Shown here piece by piece: positions 25,470 to 34,413 of a stretch of DNA of 64,000 bases (within the stretch, counting starts at the first letter, position 1; the number at the start of each line of letters is the position of its first letter). The stretch covers positions 124,001 through 188,000 of the forward strand of contig QUKC01000003.1 of the NCBI GenBank assembly GCA_003481005.1, written 5' to 3'. The stretch is from Firmicutes bacterium TM09-10 (lineage in GTDB: Bacteria > Bacillota > Clostridia > Lachnospirales > Lachnospiraceae). The translations under genes and the position numbers were made by a program. Below the pieces are notes generated by a model. That model searched no databases and had not been told where the DNA came from. It saw only the letters and a program-made list of their open reading frames with translations.

Positions 25470-26372
25470 TTACCGCACACAGCCGATTATTTCGTTGATA
25501 TCCTCGATGCCCTGTTCTTTCATGAATGCTTCAATTCCGTCTGCGATTTCTGCCGTCGCATAAGGATTGATAAAGTTTGCCGCGCCGACGGAAACTGCCG
25601 TTGCGCCTGCCATCAGAAATTCAATCGCGTCCTCTGCGGTCAGGATGCCGCCCATGCCGACAATGGGGATTTTGACCGCGTTTGCACACTGCCATACCAT
25701 CCGCACCGCAACCGGCTTGATTGCAGGGCCGGACATGCCGCCGGTCTTGTTGGCAAGGGCAAAGCTTCTGCGCCGGATGTCGATTTTCATACCGGTCAGC
25801 GTGTTAATCAGGGAAATCGCGTCCGCGCCGCCTGCCTCTGCGGCTTTTGCCATCTCCGTGATGTCTGTTACGTTCGGGCTCAACTTCATCATAACGGGCT
25901 GCTTTGCAGCCTTTTTAATCCTGGACGTGATGTCGAATAATGCATCCGCTTTCTGTCCGAACGCGATGGCTCCTTCCTTGACATTCGGGCAGGAAACGTT
26001 GATTTCCATCATCGCTATGTCCGTGTCCGCCAAGCGCTCTACGACTTCCAGATAATCCTCGACAGATTTGCCGCAGACATTGACGATGACCTTTGTATCA
26101 AACTGCTTTAAAAACGCGAGATCGCGCTCGATAAACACGTCGATGCCGGGATTCTGCAGACCGATCGCATTCAACATGCCTCCGTAAACCTCTGCGACAC
26201 GCGGTGTCGGGTTGCCCGGCCACGGCACGTTTGCAACGCCCTTTGTCACCACCGCACCCAGACGGTTCAAATCTACAAATTCACTGTATTCCATTCCGGA
26301 GCCAAAGGTCCCCGAGCCGGTCATGACCGGGTTCTGAAAGGTTACTCCTGCAATTGTTACCGCTGTATTCAT
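25470..26372 (-). CDS. pyrD: Dihydroorotate dehydrogenase, class 1B catalytic subunit
   Basis: A 300-residue FMN enzyme that oxidises dihydroorotate in pyrimidine synthesis. The active-site Cys lies in NVSCPNVKEG (near residue 130). FMN-binding text such as MTGSGTFGSG, KLSPNVTDI and GMGGILTAEDAIEFLMAGA is clear. The partner gene pyrK, overlapping by 4 bases (ATGA), shows that this is the NAD-dependent PyrD-PyrK form. Confidence 0.96.
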   Translation of the reverse strand: MNTAVTIAGVTFQNPVMTGSGTFGSGMEYSEFVDLNRLGAVVTKGVANVPWPGNPTPRVAEVYGGMLNAIGLQNPGIDVFIERDLAFLKQFDTKVIVNVCGKSVEDYLEVVERLADTDIAMMEINVSCPNVKEGAIAFGQKADALFDITSRIKKAAKQPVMMKLSPNVTDITEMAKAAEAGGADAISLINTLTGMKIDIRRRSFALANKTGGMSGPAIKPVAVRMVWQCANAVKIPIVGMGGILTAEDAIEFLMAGATAVSVGAANFINPYATAEIADGIEAFMKEQGIEDINEIIGCVR

Positions 26373-27151
26373 CAGATTTCCACCTCCCGTGCTTCAAATA
26401 CCGGTCCGTCGGTACAGATTCTTGCGTTGTTTACATGGGAATGCGCGTCCTTGTGGGTCGTTTTACAAACGCAGCCAAGACAGGCGCCCACACCGCATGC
26501 CATCCGTTCTTCCAGGGAAATATATGCCGGAATATCATGTTCGATCGCATACTGCCGAATCGCGCGCAGCATCGGCATCGGTCCGCAGGCATAAATAATA
26601 TCCGCTTTCAGTCCGTTTGCAGCTACCGCATCCATGACGTTTCCCTTTGTGCCAACGCTTCCGTCCTCGGTTGCCACATAGACAGCGCCGTTTTGTTCAA
26701 AATCTTCTTTCAAAAAGCATTGTGCGTTGCGATAACCCACAACGATCTGTTTTTCACAGGAAAGCTCTTTAGACAGCTGTAAAATCGGAGGAACGCCGAT
26801 TCCGCCGCCAAACAGCATCGCCTTCGTGCCCGGCTTTGCCTTGTCCACCGGGAAACCATTTCCCAAAACGCCAAGCAGATACACACTGTCGCCTGTCTTA
26901 AGATTCGAAAATTCTGCCGTTCCCTTGCCTGCCACGCGATAAACCAGACGAAGCTGATTTTTTTCTTTATCGATTTCGCAGATGCTGATCGGTCTGGGCA
27001 GGAGCGTGCTTTTATCCTTGGGATAAACGCCTACGAACTGTCCGCACGCAGCGTCCTGCGCAAGCTCTGTTTCCAGTCTCAGATCATAAATTCCGTCCGC
27101 CAGCTTTTCCTGACTGACTACCATTGCCTTTGTCTTTTTCTTCTGTGCCAT
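26372..27151 (-). CDS. pyrK: Dihydroorotate dehydrogenase electron transfer subunit
   Basis: A 259-residue ferredoxin-reductase-type protein that carries electrons from PyrD to NAD. FAD-binding LPRPISICEID and the NAD-binding GGGIGVPPIL are present. The C-terminal CGVGACLGCVC and a later Cys (RICTDGPVF) hold the 2Fe-2S cluster. The start MAQKKK has GGAG 6 bases upstream; an in-frame Met at 27193 is less likely. Confidence 0.96.
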   Translation of the reverse strand: MAQKKKTKAMVVSQEKLADGIYDLRLETELAQDAACGQFVGVYPKDKSTLLPRPISICEIDKEKNQLRLVYRVAGKGTAEFSNLKTGDSVYLLGVLGNGFPVDKAKPGTKAMLFGGGIGVPPILQLSKELSCEKQIVVGYRNAQCFLKEDFEQNGAVYVATEDGSVGTKGNVMDAVAANGLKADIIYACGPMPMLRAIRQYAIEHDIPAYISLEERMACGVGACLGCVCKTTHKDAHSHVNNARICTDGPVFEAREVEI

Positions 27152-27248
27152 AATTTTCTCCATTTTCACTCGGTTTACGGGCGCCTGCTGCACAAAAGCT
27201 GCCAGCTTTTATGCCCATAGTGCTTTTACGTGCCGACGCAACCGGTTT

Positions 27249-28541
27249 TTACGCCTCAAAAATCACTTTGCCCTTACAGATCGTGTATTCCACTTTTCCT
27301 TTGAGCTTCTGTCCCAAAAACGGCGAGTTCTGGGATTTCGAATAAAAACGTTCCGGAACCCACTCTTTTGCAGGATCGAACAAAACCAGATCTGCCGGTC
27401 CGTTCTCTGCCAGATAGCCAGCGTCCAGGCGGTAAAGCTTTGCGGGGTTAATGGTCATGCAGGTCAGCAGCTGCATCATCGTAAGTTCCCCTGTATCGAC
27501 GAGCACCTCGTTGCCGAGCGCCAGGGACGTTTCCAATCCGATGATTCCGCTGGGCGCTTCCGTCAGGGGCTTCGCTTTTTCATAATCCGCATGCGGCGCA
27601 TGGTCTGTCGCAATCAGGTCGATCGTTCCGTCCTGTAAACCGCGGATAATCGCCTGCCTGTCAGCTTCCGTGCGAAGCGGCGGGTTCATCTTCGCCATCG
27701 TACCGTGTTCCATCACGGCGTCCTCCGTCAGCGTGAAATGATGGGGTGTCGCCTCTGCGTGGATTTTCGTGCTCTTTTTCTTCGCCTGGCGGACAAGTTC
27801 GACCGCCTCCGCCGCGCTGATGTGCTGAATCACGATCTCCGCACCCGTTTCCAGCGCAATGGACAGATCCCGGCGCACCATGTCGATCTCCGCCTGCCTG
27901 TCCGAACCGCCGATGCCGAAATATTCGCTCGCCTTTCCGGCATTGACTCCATTATTTTGAATATATGCCGGGTTTTCCTCATGGAAGCTGATGGGTTTGT
28001 GCACCCTTGCCGCTTCCTGCATCGCTTTTCTCGCGATTTTGGCATCCAACAGGGGCTTGCCGTCATCCGTAAAGCCGACTGCGCCAGCCTTTGCCAGCGC
28101 TTCCATATCCGTCAGCTCGTCCCCCTCCATGTCCATTGTCACGTTCGCGCAGGTATAGACATGGATGCCGGTCTTTGCGCCTTTTTCCAGAACATAGGAA
28201 AGCGTTTCCTCCTGATCGACATGGGGATTCGTATTCGCCATCAGCACAACACTCGTCACACCGCCAGCCGCCGCCGACACCGCGCCGGTCAGGATATCTT
28301 CCTTATATTCTGCACCCGGATCACGGAAATGCACATGGGTATCCACCAGCCCCGGCGCTGCAATCAGGCCATCCGCATTCAGGATGCGAAGCTCGTCCTC
28401 TTTTTCTTTTGTAATCTGTGCAGGGTCGATCGTGCCTGCCTCTGCGATTTTTGTAATCCTGTCCTCATCGATCAGGATATCCCGCAAGCCATCCGTCTGC
28501 GAAGCCGGATCCATCATGCGGCAATTTTGAACTAAAATCAT
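27249..28541 (-). CDS. pyrC: Dihydroorotase
   Basis: A 430-residue amidohydrolase of the type II dihydroorotase group, making dihydroorotate from carbamoyl aspartate. The metal-binding DTHVHFRDPG, the HAEATPHHF segment and IATDHAPH are all present. The start MILVQNC has GGAGG 5 bases upstream, so the longer in-frame version is rejected. It is the first gene of a pyrC-pyrK-pyrD operon. No pyrimidine attenuator was recognised upstream. Confidence 0.96.
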   Translation of the reverse strand: MILVQNCRMMDPASQTDGLRDILIDEDRITKIAEAGTIDPAQITKEKEDELRILNADGLIAAPGLVDTHVHFRDPGAEYKEDILTGAVSAAAGGVTSVVLMANTNPHVDQEETLSYVLEKGAKTGIHVYTCANVTMDMEGDELTDMEALAKAGAVGFTDDGKPLLDAKIARKAMQEAARVHKPISFHEENPAYIQNNGVNAGKASEYFGIGGSDRQAEIDMVRRDLSIALETGAEIVIQHISAAEAVELVRQAKKKSTKIHAEATPHHFTLTEDAVMEHGTMAKMNPPLRTEADRQAIIRGLQDGTIDLIATDHAPHADYEKAKPLTEAPSGIIGLETSLALGNEVLVDTGELTMMQLLTCMTINPAKLYRLDAGYLAENGPADLVLFDPAKEWVPERFYSKSQNSPFLGQKLKGKVEYTICKGKVIFEA

Positions 28542-28621
28542 GTCAGCCTCCGCTGTTGCAAAGCAGCCGCGTCCGACAGCTGCCAAATGTCTGTTGTATC
28601 CTTTGCATTTTACCATGTTCT

Positions 28622-29047
28622 TCAGTCAAACACCACTGTTTTGTCCTCAAACGGCGTTTTTATTACAATATATGGATAGGATGGCGTTTCCCCCAGCTCC
28701 TTTGCCTGCTTCGGACCGATCAGGCTCGTATCCAGATAAATCATCTCTCCGCTTGCATACAAATCGTCCACTGTAATACTGTAGCCGCCGCTGTCCTGTT
28801 TTCCGTAGCCCACGCACAGGTACAGATAACCACTGTCCGCATACGTCATTTTAAACGATGCTTCTTTCTTTTCCGCCACAAGCTTTAACAGCTCCTCCGG
28901 CAGCCGCGCCTCGTCCACGACTGTGAATGCGAGGTTTGTTTTCTCCGGCTTTTCCTGTTTCCAGCTGCATCCTGTAAAAAGCAGTATTCCAGCGCATCCG
29001 AATATTCCCCACCAGATCAGGCACAGGGTCCGAGCTATTTTTTTCAT
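28622..29047 (-). CDS. PrcB-like lipoprotein
   Basis: A 141-residue protein with a lipoprotein signal (LLFTGC, lipidated Cys27). The mature part is short; the segment GYLYLCVGYGKQDSGGYSI followed by VDDLYAS and PYIVIKTPF resembles the PrcB C-terminal domain found in a Treponema protease complex and in many Firmicute lipoproteins. Function is unknown. It precedes pyrC by 80 bases in the same direction, but a link with pyrimidine synthesis is not implied. Confidence 0.75.
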   Translation of the reverse strand: MKKIARTLCLIWWGIFGCAGILLFTGCSWKQEKPEKTNLAFTVVDEARLPEELLKLVAEKKEASFKMTYADSGYLYLCVGYGKQDSGGYSITVDDLYASGEMIYLDTSLIGPKQAKELGETPSYPYIVIKTPFEDKTVVFD

Positions 29048-29120
29048 AATAAGACCGTCCTTTCGATCGATATCCTGTTTATTTCATATATATGAATACG
29101 ACGTCAGGAGTATGTCGTAA

Positions 29121-29275
29121 CAGTTCACTCGTGCCTTCCTGGCAGCAGATTTCGTGCTTGCAGGAAAATCTGCTGCCAGGAAGGCACGAAGGGAGCGCCA
29201 TTTCATGAGCAAAAATGAGCTGCGAAGCAGCGGGAAGCATCGAAGATGCGTTTTGCGAATGGCGCGGGTGAACTG
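29121..29275 (+). repeat. Family A structured repeat, copy A3
   Basis: Bounded by CAGTTCAC and GTGAACTG. The long stem is TCGTGCCTTCCTGG with CCAGGAAGGCACGA, continuing through CAGCAGATTT/AAATCTGCTG. The GCGCCATT/AATGGCGC stem, a GCTGC-GAA-GCAGC hairpin and the GCATC-GAA-GATGC hairpin follow. Sequence differs from A1 but pairing is kept. It fills most of the 340-base gap before plsC, where no gene is seen. Confidence 0.85.
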
Positions 29276-29387
29276 TGGCTCCCTCGCAGAACACCTGTAC
29301 GCGCGTCTTGCTTTTTTGCAGCGGCACAGGTATACTGGAAATAAAGAAGGCAGCCGGCGCATCTGCGCCTGCAGAATGGAGAGTTTT

Positions 29388-30137
29388 ATGATTCGCTTTA
29401 TTATTACCGCGTTATTTGTCATTCTGTTTCTGATCCTCAGCATCCCGCTCCTGATCGTAGAATGGATCATCGGCAAATTCAATCCGCCGTTAAAGGATCG
29501 TTCCAGCCTTGCAATTGTCAACTGGGCGTTCCGCATGGTGCTGCGCCTGTCCGGCGTTTCCGTCACCTACATCGGAGAGGATCGCATTCCGAAGGATACC
29601 CCGGTTCTCTATGTCGGTAATCACCGCAGCTATTTCGATATCGTTATGACCTATGTCCGTGTACCCCGCACCACCGGTTATATTTCCAAGGTCGAATTTT
29701 TGAAGATTCCTCTGCTTTCCAATTGGATGAAAAACCTGCACTGCCTGTTCCTTGACCGCAGCGATCTCAAGGCTGGTATGAAGACGATTCTTGCAGCAAT
29801 CGAGGAGATAAAAAACGGCGTGTCCATCTGCATTTTCCCGGAAGGAACCCGCAACCGCACCGATGCCCCTCTGCTTGAGTTCCATGCCGGCAGCTTAAAA
29901 ATCGCAGAAAAGGCTCAATGCCCGATCGTTCCGATGACGATCGCCAACGCAGAACAGATCTTCGAAGCCCATTCTCCCTGCATCCGCAAGACAAAGGTTA
30001 TCATCGAATATGGAGAACCCATCGAAACAAAGAATCTCGACCGCACACAGCAGAAGGCTCTGACCTCCCAGGTTGTTGCACGTATTTCTGAAACCTATGA
30101 AAAGAACATGAAATTACTTTCTGGAGAAAATAAATGA
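29388..30137 (+). CDS. plsC: 1-acyl-sn-glycerol-3-phosphate acyltransferase
   Basis: A 249-residue membrane-anchored acyltransferase. One N-terminal membrane helix (about 3-25) is followed by the catalytic NHRSYFD (HX4D) motif, FPEGTRN, and PIVPMTIAN. It makes phosphatidic acid from lysophosphatidate. The start has GGAG 6 bases upstream; the longer in-frame ORF would translate repeat A3 and is rejected. It overlaps the following MATE gene by 4 bases (ATGA). Confidence 0.93.
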   Translation: MIRFIITALFVILFLILSIPLLIVEWIIGKFNPPLKDRSSLAIVNWAFRMVLRLSGVSVTYIGEDRIPKDTPVLYVGNHRSYFDIVMTYVRVPRTTGYISKVEFLKIPLLSNWMKNLHCLFLDRSDLKAGMKTILAAIEEIKNGVSICIFPEGTRNRTDAPLLEFHAGSLKIAEKAQCPIVPMTIANAEQIFEAHSPCIRKTKVIIEYGEPIETKNLDRTQQKALTSQVVARISETYEKNMKLLSGENK

Positions 30138-31486
30138 ACCGTACTGCATCTTCTACCTTGATGACAGAAGGATCGATCTGGAAAAAGATCGTCACCTTCG
30201 CATTTCCGCTTTTTCTCGGAAATCTGTTCCAGCAGCTTTATAATACCGCCGACTCCCTGATCGTCGGCAACTTTCTCGGCAGCGACGCACTCGCTGCCGT
30301 CAGTTCGTCCGGAAGTCTGATTTTTTTGATGGTCGGATTTTTCAACGGTATCGCAATGGGCGCAGGTGTTGTAGTCGCCCGCTATTATGGAGCACGACAG
30401 ACCGACCGTCTGCAGCGTGCAATCCATACGGATGTTGCCTTCGGGATTGTCGCCGGTATTTTGCTGACGATCATCGGTCTGATCCTCGCACCGCAGATGC
30501 TGGTCTGGATGGGCACACCGGCAGACGTCCTGCCCAATTCCCTGTTATATTTCCGGATTTATTTTATGGGCTCGCTGGCGTTCGTCCTCTATAACGTTTT
30601 TGTCGGCATCCTGCAGTCCATCGGGGACAGCAGACATCCCCTCAACTACCTGATCCTTTCATCTATCGTCAATATCGTGCTCGATCTTTTGTTTGTCGGC
30701 GTACTCAAGCTCGGCGTTGGAAGTGCAGCACTCGCCACGATCATTTCCCAGTTTATCAGTGCCCTGCTGTGCCTGCGCCGCCTGCTGAGAAGTCCGGAGG
30801 AATATCGTCTGGTTCCGTCCCGCATCCGCTTCGACCCGATCATGTTAAAGCAGATCATTTCAAACGGTCTGCCCGCAGGTCTGCAAAACTCCATTATCGC
30901 CCTGGCAAATGTTGTTGTTCAGTCTAACATCAACAGCTTTGGAAAAATGGCAGTGGCTGGCTGCGGTGCCTATTCCAAGGTCGAGGGCTTCGGCTTTTTA
31001 CCGATCACTTGTTTTTCTCTGGCACTGACGACCTTTATCAGCCAGAACCTCGGTGCAAAGCAGTATGACCGTGCCAAAAGAGGCGCACGCTTCGGCATCC
31101 TCTGCTCCATCACCCTTGCGGAAATCGTCGGTATCTGCGTCTATTTCCTGTCCCCCTACCTGATCGCCGCATTCAACAGCGACCCTGAGGTCGTCGCTTA
31201 CGGAACGCTGCAGGCGCATACGATTACACTGTTTTATTTCCTGCTGGCATTTTCCCACTGCATCGCAGGCATCATGCGGGGCGCAGGCAAGGCAACTGTA
31301 CCGATGTTCGTCATGCTCTGCTGCTGGTGCATTATCCGTGTGACCTACATCACGATCGCTGTCCGCATTTTCCCTGTCATCAATACAATCTTCTGGGCTT
31401 ATCCCCTGACATGGACCCTAAGCTCGATTCTGTTTTTCCTTTATTACCGCAAGGCGGACTGGATTCATGGGTTTGAAAAGAAATAA
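30134..31486 (+). CDS. MATE family efflux transporter
   Basis: A 450-residue protein with twelve predicted membrane segments in two homologous halves. The MATE start pattern (IWKKIVTFAFPLFLGNLFQQLYNTADSLIVG, given here as two blocks: FAFPLFLGNLFQQLYNTAD) and VARYYGARQTDRL are typical. Such proteins export cationic drugs or metabolites using Na or H gradients. Coupling to plsC by overlap is unusual and suggests that the substrate may be linked to the membrane or cell envelope; this is inference. Confidence 0.92.
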   Translation: MNRTASSTLMTEGSIWKKIVTFAFPLFLGNLFQQLYNTADSLIVGNFLGSDALAAVSSSGSLIFLMVGFFNGIAMGAGVVVARYYGARQTDRLQRAIHTDVAFGIVAGILLTIIGLILAPQMLVWMGTPADVLPNSLLYFRIYFMGSLAFVLYNVFVGILQSIGDSRHPLNYLILSSIVNIVLDLLFVGVLKLGVGSAALATIISQFISALLCLRRLLRSPEEYRLVPSRIRFDPIMLKQIISNGLPAGLQNSIIALANVVVQSNINSFGKMAVAGCGAYSKVEGFGFLPITCFSLALTTFISQNLGAKQYDRAKRGARFGILCSITLAEIVGICVYFLSPYLIAAFNSDPEVVAYGTLQAHTITLFYFLLAFSHCIAGIMRGAGKATVPMFVMLCCWCIIRVTYITIAVRIFPVINTIFWAYPLTWTLSSILFFLYYRKADWIHGFEKK

Positions 31487-31490
31487 TGTC

Positions 31491-31526
31491 GAAAAAAACA
31501 GGCGTAATTGCAACGCCTGTTTTTTC
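31491..31526. terminator. Bidirectional terminator between the MATE and GH172 genes
   Basis: AAAAAACAGGCG and CGCCTGTTTTTT form a perfect 12-base stem around a 9-base loop; convergent genes end on both sides. Confidence 0.9.
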
Positions 31527-31539
31527 GGCTTCTCGCCGT

Positions 31540-32610
31540 CTAATTCACTTCCAGTTTTTCAATTTCCGGCAGTGCAGGAAACAGGCAATGCGGTTCGGTC
31601 TGATACCAGTATGCGACCGAAGCGATGTCGTCCTGCAGCGGCAGGTAACGCCCTTCGCTGCGCCAGCCGAGCGCCTGGATCTCCACATGCAGATCCTCGT
31701 CAAAGCGGATCGGGTCGGTCAGATGGAACCGGTACATCCCGAAGCGCTGCTGGGACTGATAAAGTCCATCCGGCTTCAAAATCTGATGCAGTCCGGAATA
31801 CGGCGTCGAAAACCGACAATATTCTCCCTGCGGATATTCAAAATTCCACGCGCCGCCGATGTAGTCTTCTGTTCCGGTTCCGCAGATCGTCGGGAACTCC
31901 TGATCTCCGTCCATGAAAAATTTAATCTCGCCCTCTCCCCACCAGCGGTTGCTGTTGACGCCCCATGCGAGGTAGGTTCCGACATACTGTCCTTTTCCTG
32001 TTGCCTTGTCCAAAATCACATAATTCTTTTTGTATTCCAGCGGGTTGTCCCGATGAAACTGCGCGTGGAAATACGGTGTATCCTCTGCAACGGTAGTTTC
32101 GCTGTAGGTAATCTGATAATAGATCACGCTCTTTTTATCGGTCAGATTTTCCAGCGTGATTTTCGCAGACTTCCGAAACGGCATCTGCCAGTAGCTGTTC
32201 ATGCCGCCCTTGGGATTTACGCAGATCGGAATCGACTGCATCAGCCCCGGCTCACACCAGCCCATACAGAAAAAATCGCCCAACGGCACTTCAATCGACG
32301 GCACTTCTTCGCCATCCCAGTACATCCGCAGGATAAACGAGCGCCAGTCTTCGTGCGGACAGGTCAGCCAGATATGCTGAATAATTCCGCTCCCTTCTAT
32401 TTCTGCCAGCGTCAGCTTTCCCTTTCCCGGAATATCTACGGACGGCGAGATTTTCCAGCCCTGTCCCAGCTCTCTGGCACAGTTTTTGCCGGTTCCCTCG
32501 GTCGCCATACCGCCCTTTCCTTTTTCCCCATGAAAATTTTCTGGGCTGATCGAACGTGTCCTGCCCTCTACAAGATGTGTCAGCCCTGTCAGTAATCCGC
32601 TGTCTGTCAT
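31540..32610 (-). CDS. DUF2961 protein, glycoside hydrolase family 172
   Basis: A 356-residue protein of the DUF2961/GH172 family with double jelly-roll folds. Recognised text includes GSGIIQHIWLT, NSYWQMPF, and GTGTEDYIGGAWN. Characterised GH172 enzymes act on alpha-fructofuranosides or D-arabinofuranosides. Trp and acidic residues typical of the active site appear in the central region. No signal peptide is seen, so it should act in the cytoplasm on imported sugars. It follows the sulfatase by 68 bases in one operon. GGAGGGG precedes the start. Confidence 0.88.
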   Translation of the reverse strand: MTDSGLLTGLTHLVEGRTRSISPENFHGEKGKGGMATEGTGKNCARELGQGWKISPSVDIPGKGKLTLAEIEGSGIIQHIWLTCPHEDWRSFILRMYWDGEEVPSIEVPLGDFFCMGWCEPGLMQSIPICVNPKGGMNSYWQMPFRKSAKITLENLTDKKSVIYYQITYSETTVAEDTPYFHAQFHRDNPLEYKKNYVILDKATGKGQYVGTYLAWGVNSNRWWGEGEIKFFMDGDQEFPTICGTGTEDYIGGAWNFEYPQGEYCRFSTPYSGLHQILKPDGLYQSQQRFGMYRFHLTDPIRFDEDLHVEIQALGWRSEGRYLPLQDDIASVAYWYQTEPHCLFPALPEIEKLEVN

Positions 32611-32678
32611 ATGCCCCTCCTTTTTGTTTCGTACACGTCTGGGAATGCGCAGTGCCCGGCTCCGATATGTTCACATCC

Positions 32679-34136
32679 TCACCAGCACGCTTTCCGCGTC
32701 GGCAGCGGATCGCAGGTTTGCGCCATCCGGTCTGCCAGAAGCTCCAGCATCCTCACTTTAATCTCCGTAAACGCCGGATTATTATAATGATTGTAGCGCT
32801 CCAACGGCTTTTCCTGCAGATCGTATAATTCTCCCTCTGCGCCCTGCGTGCAGCCATGCACCTTCGTCAGCTTATAACGTCCGTCGCATACCATCGTCGT
32901 AAAGGCAAGCGGATTGCGGTGGTTGATATTGCTGTTATAAAACTCGCTGTATACACTGTCGCGGTGCGTATTTAAGTCGCTTTCCCCGGTCAGTATCTTC
33001 CAGAACGATTTCCCCTGAAATCCTTCATAAAGCGGCAGTCCTGCTGCCTCGCAGATCGTCGGCGCGAGGTCGGCAAGCTCGATTAGTGCTTTACTTTTGC
33101 GTCCGCCCGGAATCTTTCCCGGCCAGCTGATAATCAGCGGAACGTGCACGTTATTTTCATAAAAGTAAGGTCCTTTTAAGTACATGCCGTGGTCGCCCAG
33201 ATTTTCGCCGTGATCGGAATGGAAAATCACGAGCGTATCCTCCTTCTGCCCAGACTGTTCCAGATAATCCAACATCCGTCCAACCTGCTTGTCAATCAGA
33301 TCGACCATTGCCCAGTACGCCGCCGTAATCATTCGGTGATCGTAATCGGTCATTTCATCATACGGCATCTGCCCCGGCGTGTTATACGCTCCGACGTGAT
33401 CTTTTTGTTGGAATACTGTCTTGTTTTCCAGTTCACCCGGCTCATAGTTCGGCAGCGGAATCTGGTCGAGAATCTTTAAATACCGTTCCAGATACTCTGC
33501 GGGCGGGTCGAATGCATGATGTGGGTCAAAGCAGTTGAACGAAAACAGCCAGCTCTTCTTCCTCGTTTTGCATTTTTCCATAAAAGCGATCGCCTGATCG
33601 GCACACCATGTCGTCTGATGCCATTTTTCATCCACACCGACCTGAACGTATTTGCAGTCCTCGCGGTTCGGCGTCACATAATCCACGCAGTTTTCCATCA
33701 GAAACTGTGAATATTCGTTCGCAGGCCAGTTGTTGACATCCTTCCACGACTGCGGATGATGTGACCAGTGAAATTCATGATAGCCGTCGTCAATTCTCGA
33801 CTCGATCATCCGCCCAGTGTCCGGATGACACGCGGACAGATGCAGCTTGCCAGACAGCCCGCAGTAATAACCGTGATCGGCAAACATCTTCGGCACGAGC
33901 TTTTCGTCCTTACCGATATCCTGCCCGTTCTGACGCGGTCCGCAGGTACGCGGATATCGACCGGATAAAAAACAGCCCCGGCTCGGCGCACAGACCGGAC
34001 TCTGCGCATAAGTGTTTTCAAACAGCACTCCTTCTGCTGCCAGCCTGTCCAGATTCGGCGTATACACCCACGGATTTCCCATACATCCAAGGGTGTCGAA
34101 ACGCTGCTGGTCGGTACAGATCCATAAAACGTTCAT
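32679..34136 (-). CDS. Sulfatase, Cys-type (type I)
   Basis: A 485-residue member of the alkaline-phosphatase/sulfatase superfamily. The signature CAPSR (Cys49 to Arg53) is the site where Cys becomes formylglycine. N-terminal CTDQQR, and GHGENLGDHG-like HSDHGENLGDHG near the C-terminal third, provide metal ligands. Lack of a signal peptide suggests a cytoplasmic enzyme. The Cys form requires an anaerobic sulfatase-maturing enzyme in anaerobes, and one is encoded at 60824-61948. I start at MNVLWIC; the GGGGAGG site is 12 bases upstream and a TTG seven codons earlier is possible. Confidence 0.93.
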   Translation of the reverse strand: MNVLWICTDQQRFDTLGCMGNPWVYTPNLDRLAAEGVLFENTYAQSPVCAPSRGCFLSGRYPRTCGPRQNGQDIGKDEKLVPKMFADHGYYCGLSGKLHLSACHPDTGRMIESRIDDGYHEFHWSHHPQSWKDVNNWPANEYSQFLMENCVDYVTPNREDCKYVQVGVDEKWHQTTWCADQAIAFMEKCKTRKKSWLFSFNCFDPHHAFDPPAEYLERYLKILDQIPLPNYEPGELENKTVFQQKDHVGAYNTPGQMPYDEMTDYDHRMITAAYWAMVDLIDKQVGRMLDYLEQSGQKEDTLVIFHSDHGENLGDHGMYLKGPYFYENNVHVPLIISWPGKIPGGRKSKALIELADLAPTICEAAGLPLYEGFQGKSFWKILTGESDLNTHRDSVYSEFYNSNINHRNPLAFTTMVCDGRYKLTKVHGCTQGAEGELYDLQEKPLERYNHYNNPAFTEIKVRMLELLADRMAQTCDPLPTRKACW

Positions 34137-34189
34137 TCTCTTTTTTGTCCTCCCCAATGTTCAGTTTTGTTGTAGCGGTTATTATTTTT

Positions 34190-34217
34190 ATTATATGATT
34201 TGTCTGTATTTTTACAA
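34190..34217 (-). promoter_or_regulatory. Predicted promoter of the sulfatase-GH172 operon
   Basis: On the minus strand TTGTAA (34212-34217), 16 bases, TATAAT (34190-34195). About 55 bases upstream of the sulfatase start. Confidence 0.55.
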
Positions 34218-34254
34218 GATTTATCTCACATTTTGGTCACTTCTCTTGTAAAAT

Positions 34255-34278
34255 ATATTTTGGTACATTTTTTATGTA
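34255..34278. promoter_or_regulatory. Shared operator candidate, copy 1 (TACAT-N5-ATGTA)
   Basis: ATTTTGGTACATTTTTTATG continues to a TACAT/ATGTA dyad (34264-34268 with 34274-34278). Twenty of 22 bases match a site at 40684-40706 upstream of the sugar ABC operon. It lies just before the -35 of the ArsR-type gene and about 79 bases behind the sulfatase -10. Confidence 0.55.
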
Positions 34279-34286
34279 ATTATCAC

Positions 34287-34315
34287 TTGCATTCCATTCT
34301 TTTTGAACCTATACT
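34287..34315 (+). promoter_or_regulatory. Predicted promoter of the ArsR-type fusion regulator and yesL-like gene
   Basis: TTGCAT (34287-34292), 17 bases, TATACT (34310-34315), about 100 bases upstream of the regulator start. Confidence 0.5.
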
Positions 34316-34413
34316 GAAACTAATCTGACAAACTGTATAAACGGTCATTACGATGTGTCTGCTGCACCAGTGAGAAATGTTATGATGTGCGGCTGCACGA
34401 AAATGAGGAAATT

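Noticed and set aside
31486..32595. Plus-strand ORF (369 codons) opposite the GH172 gene
   Set aside because: Antisense shadow; no domain text and no ribosome-binding site.
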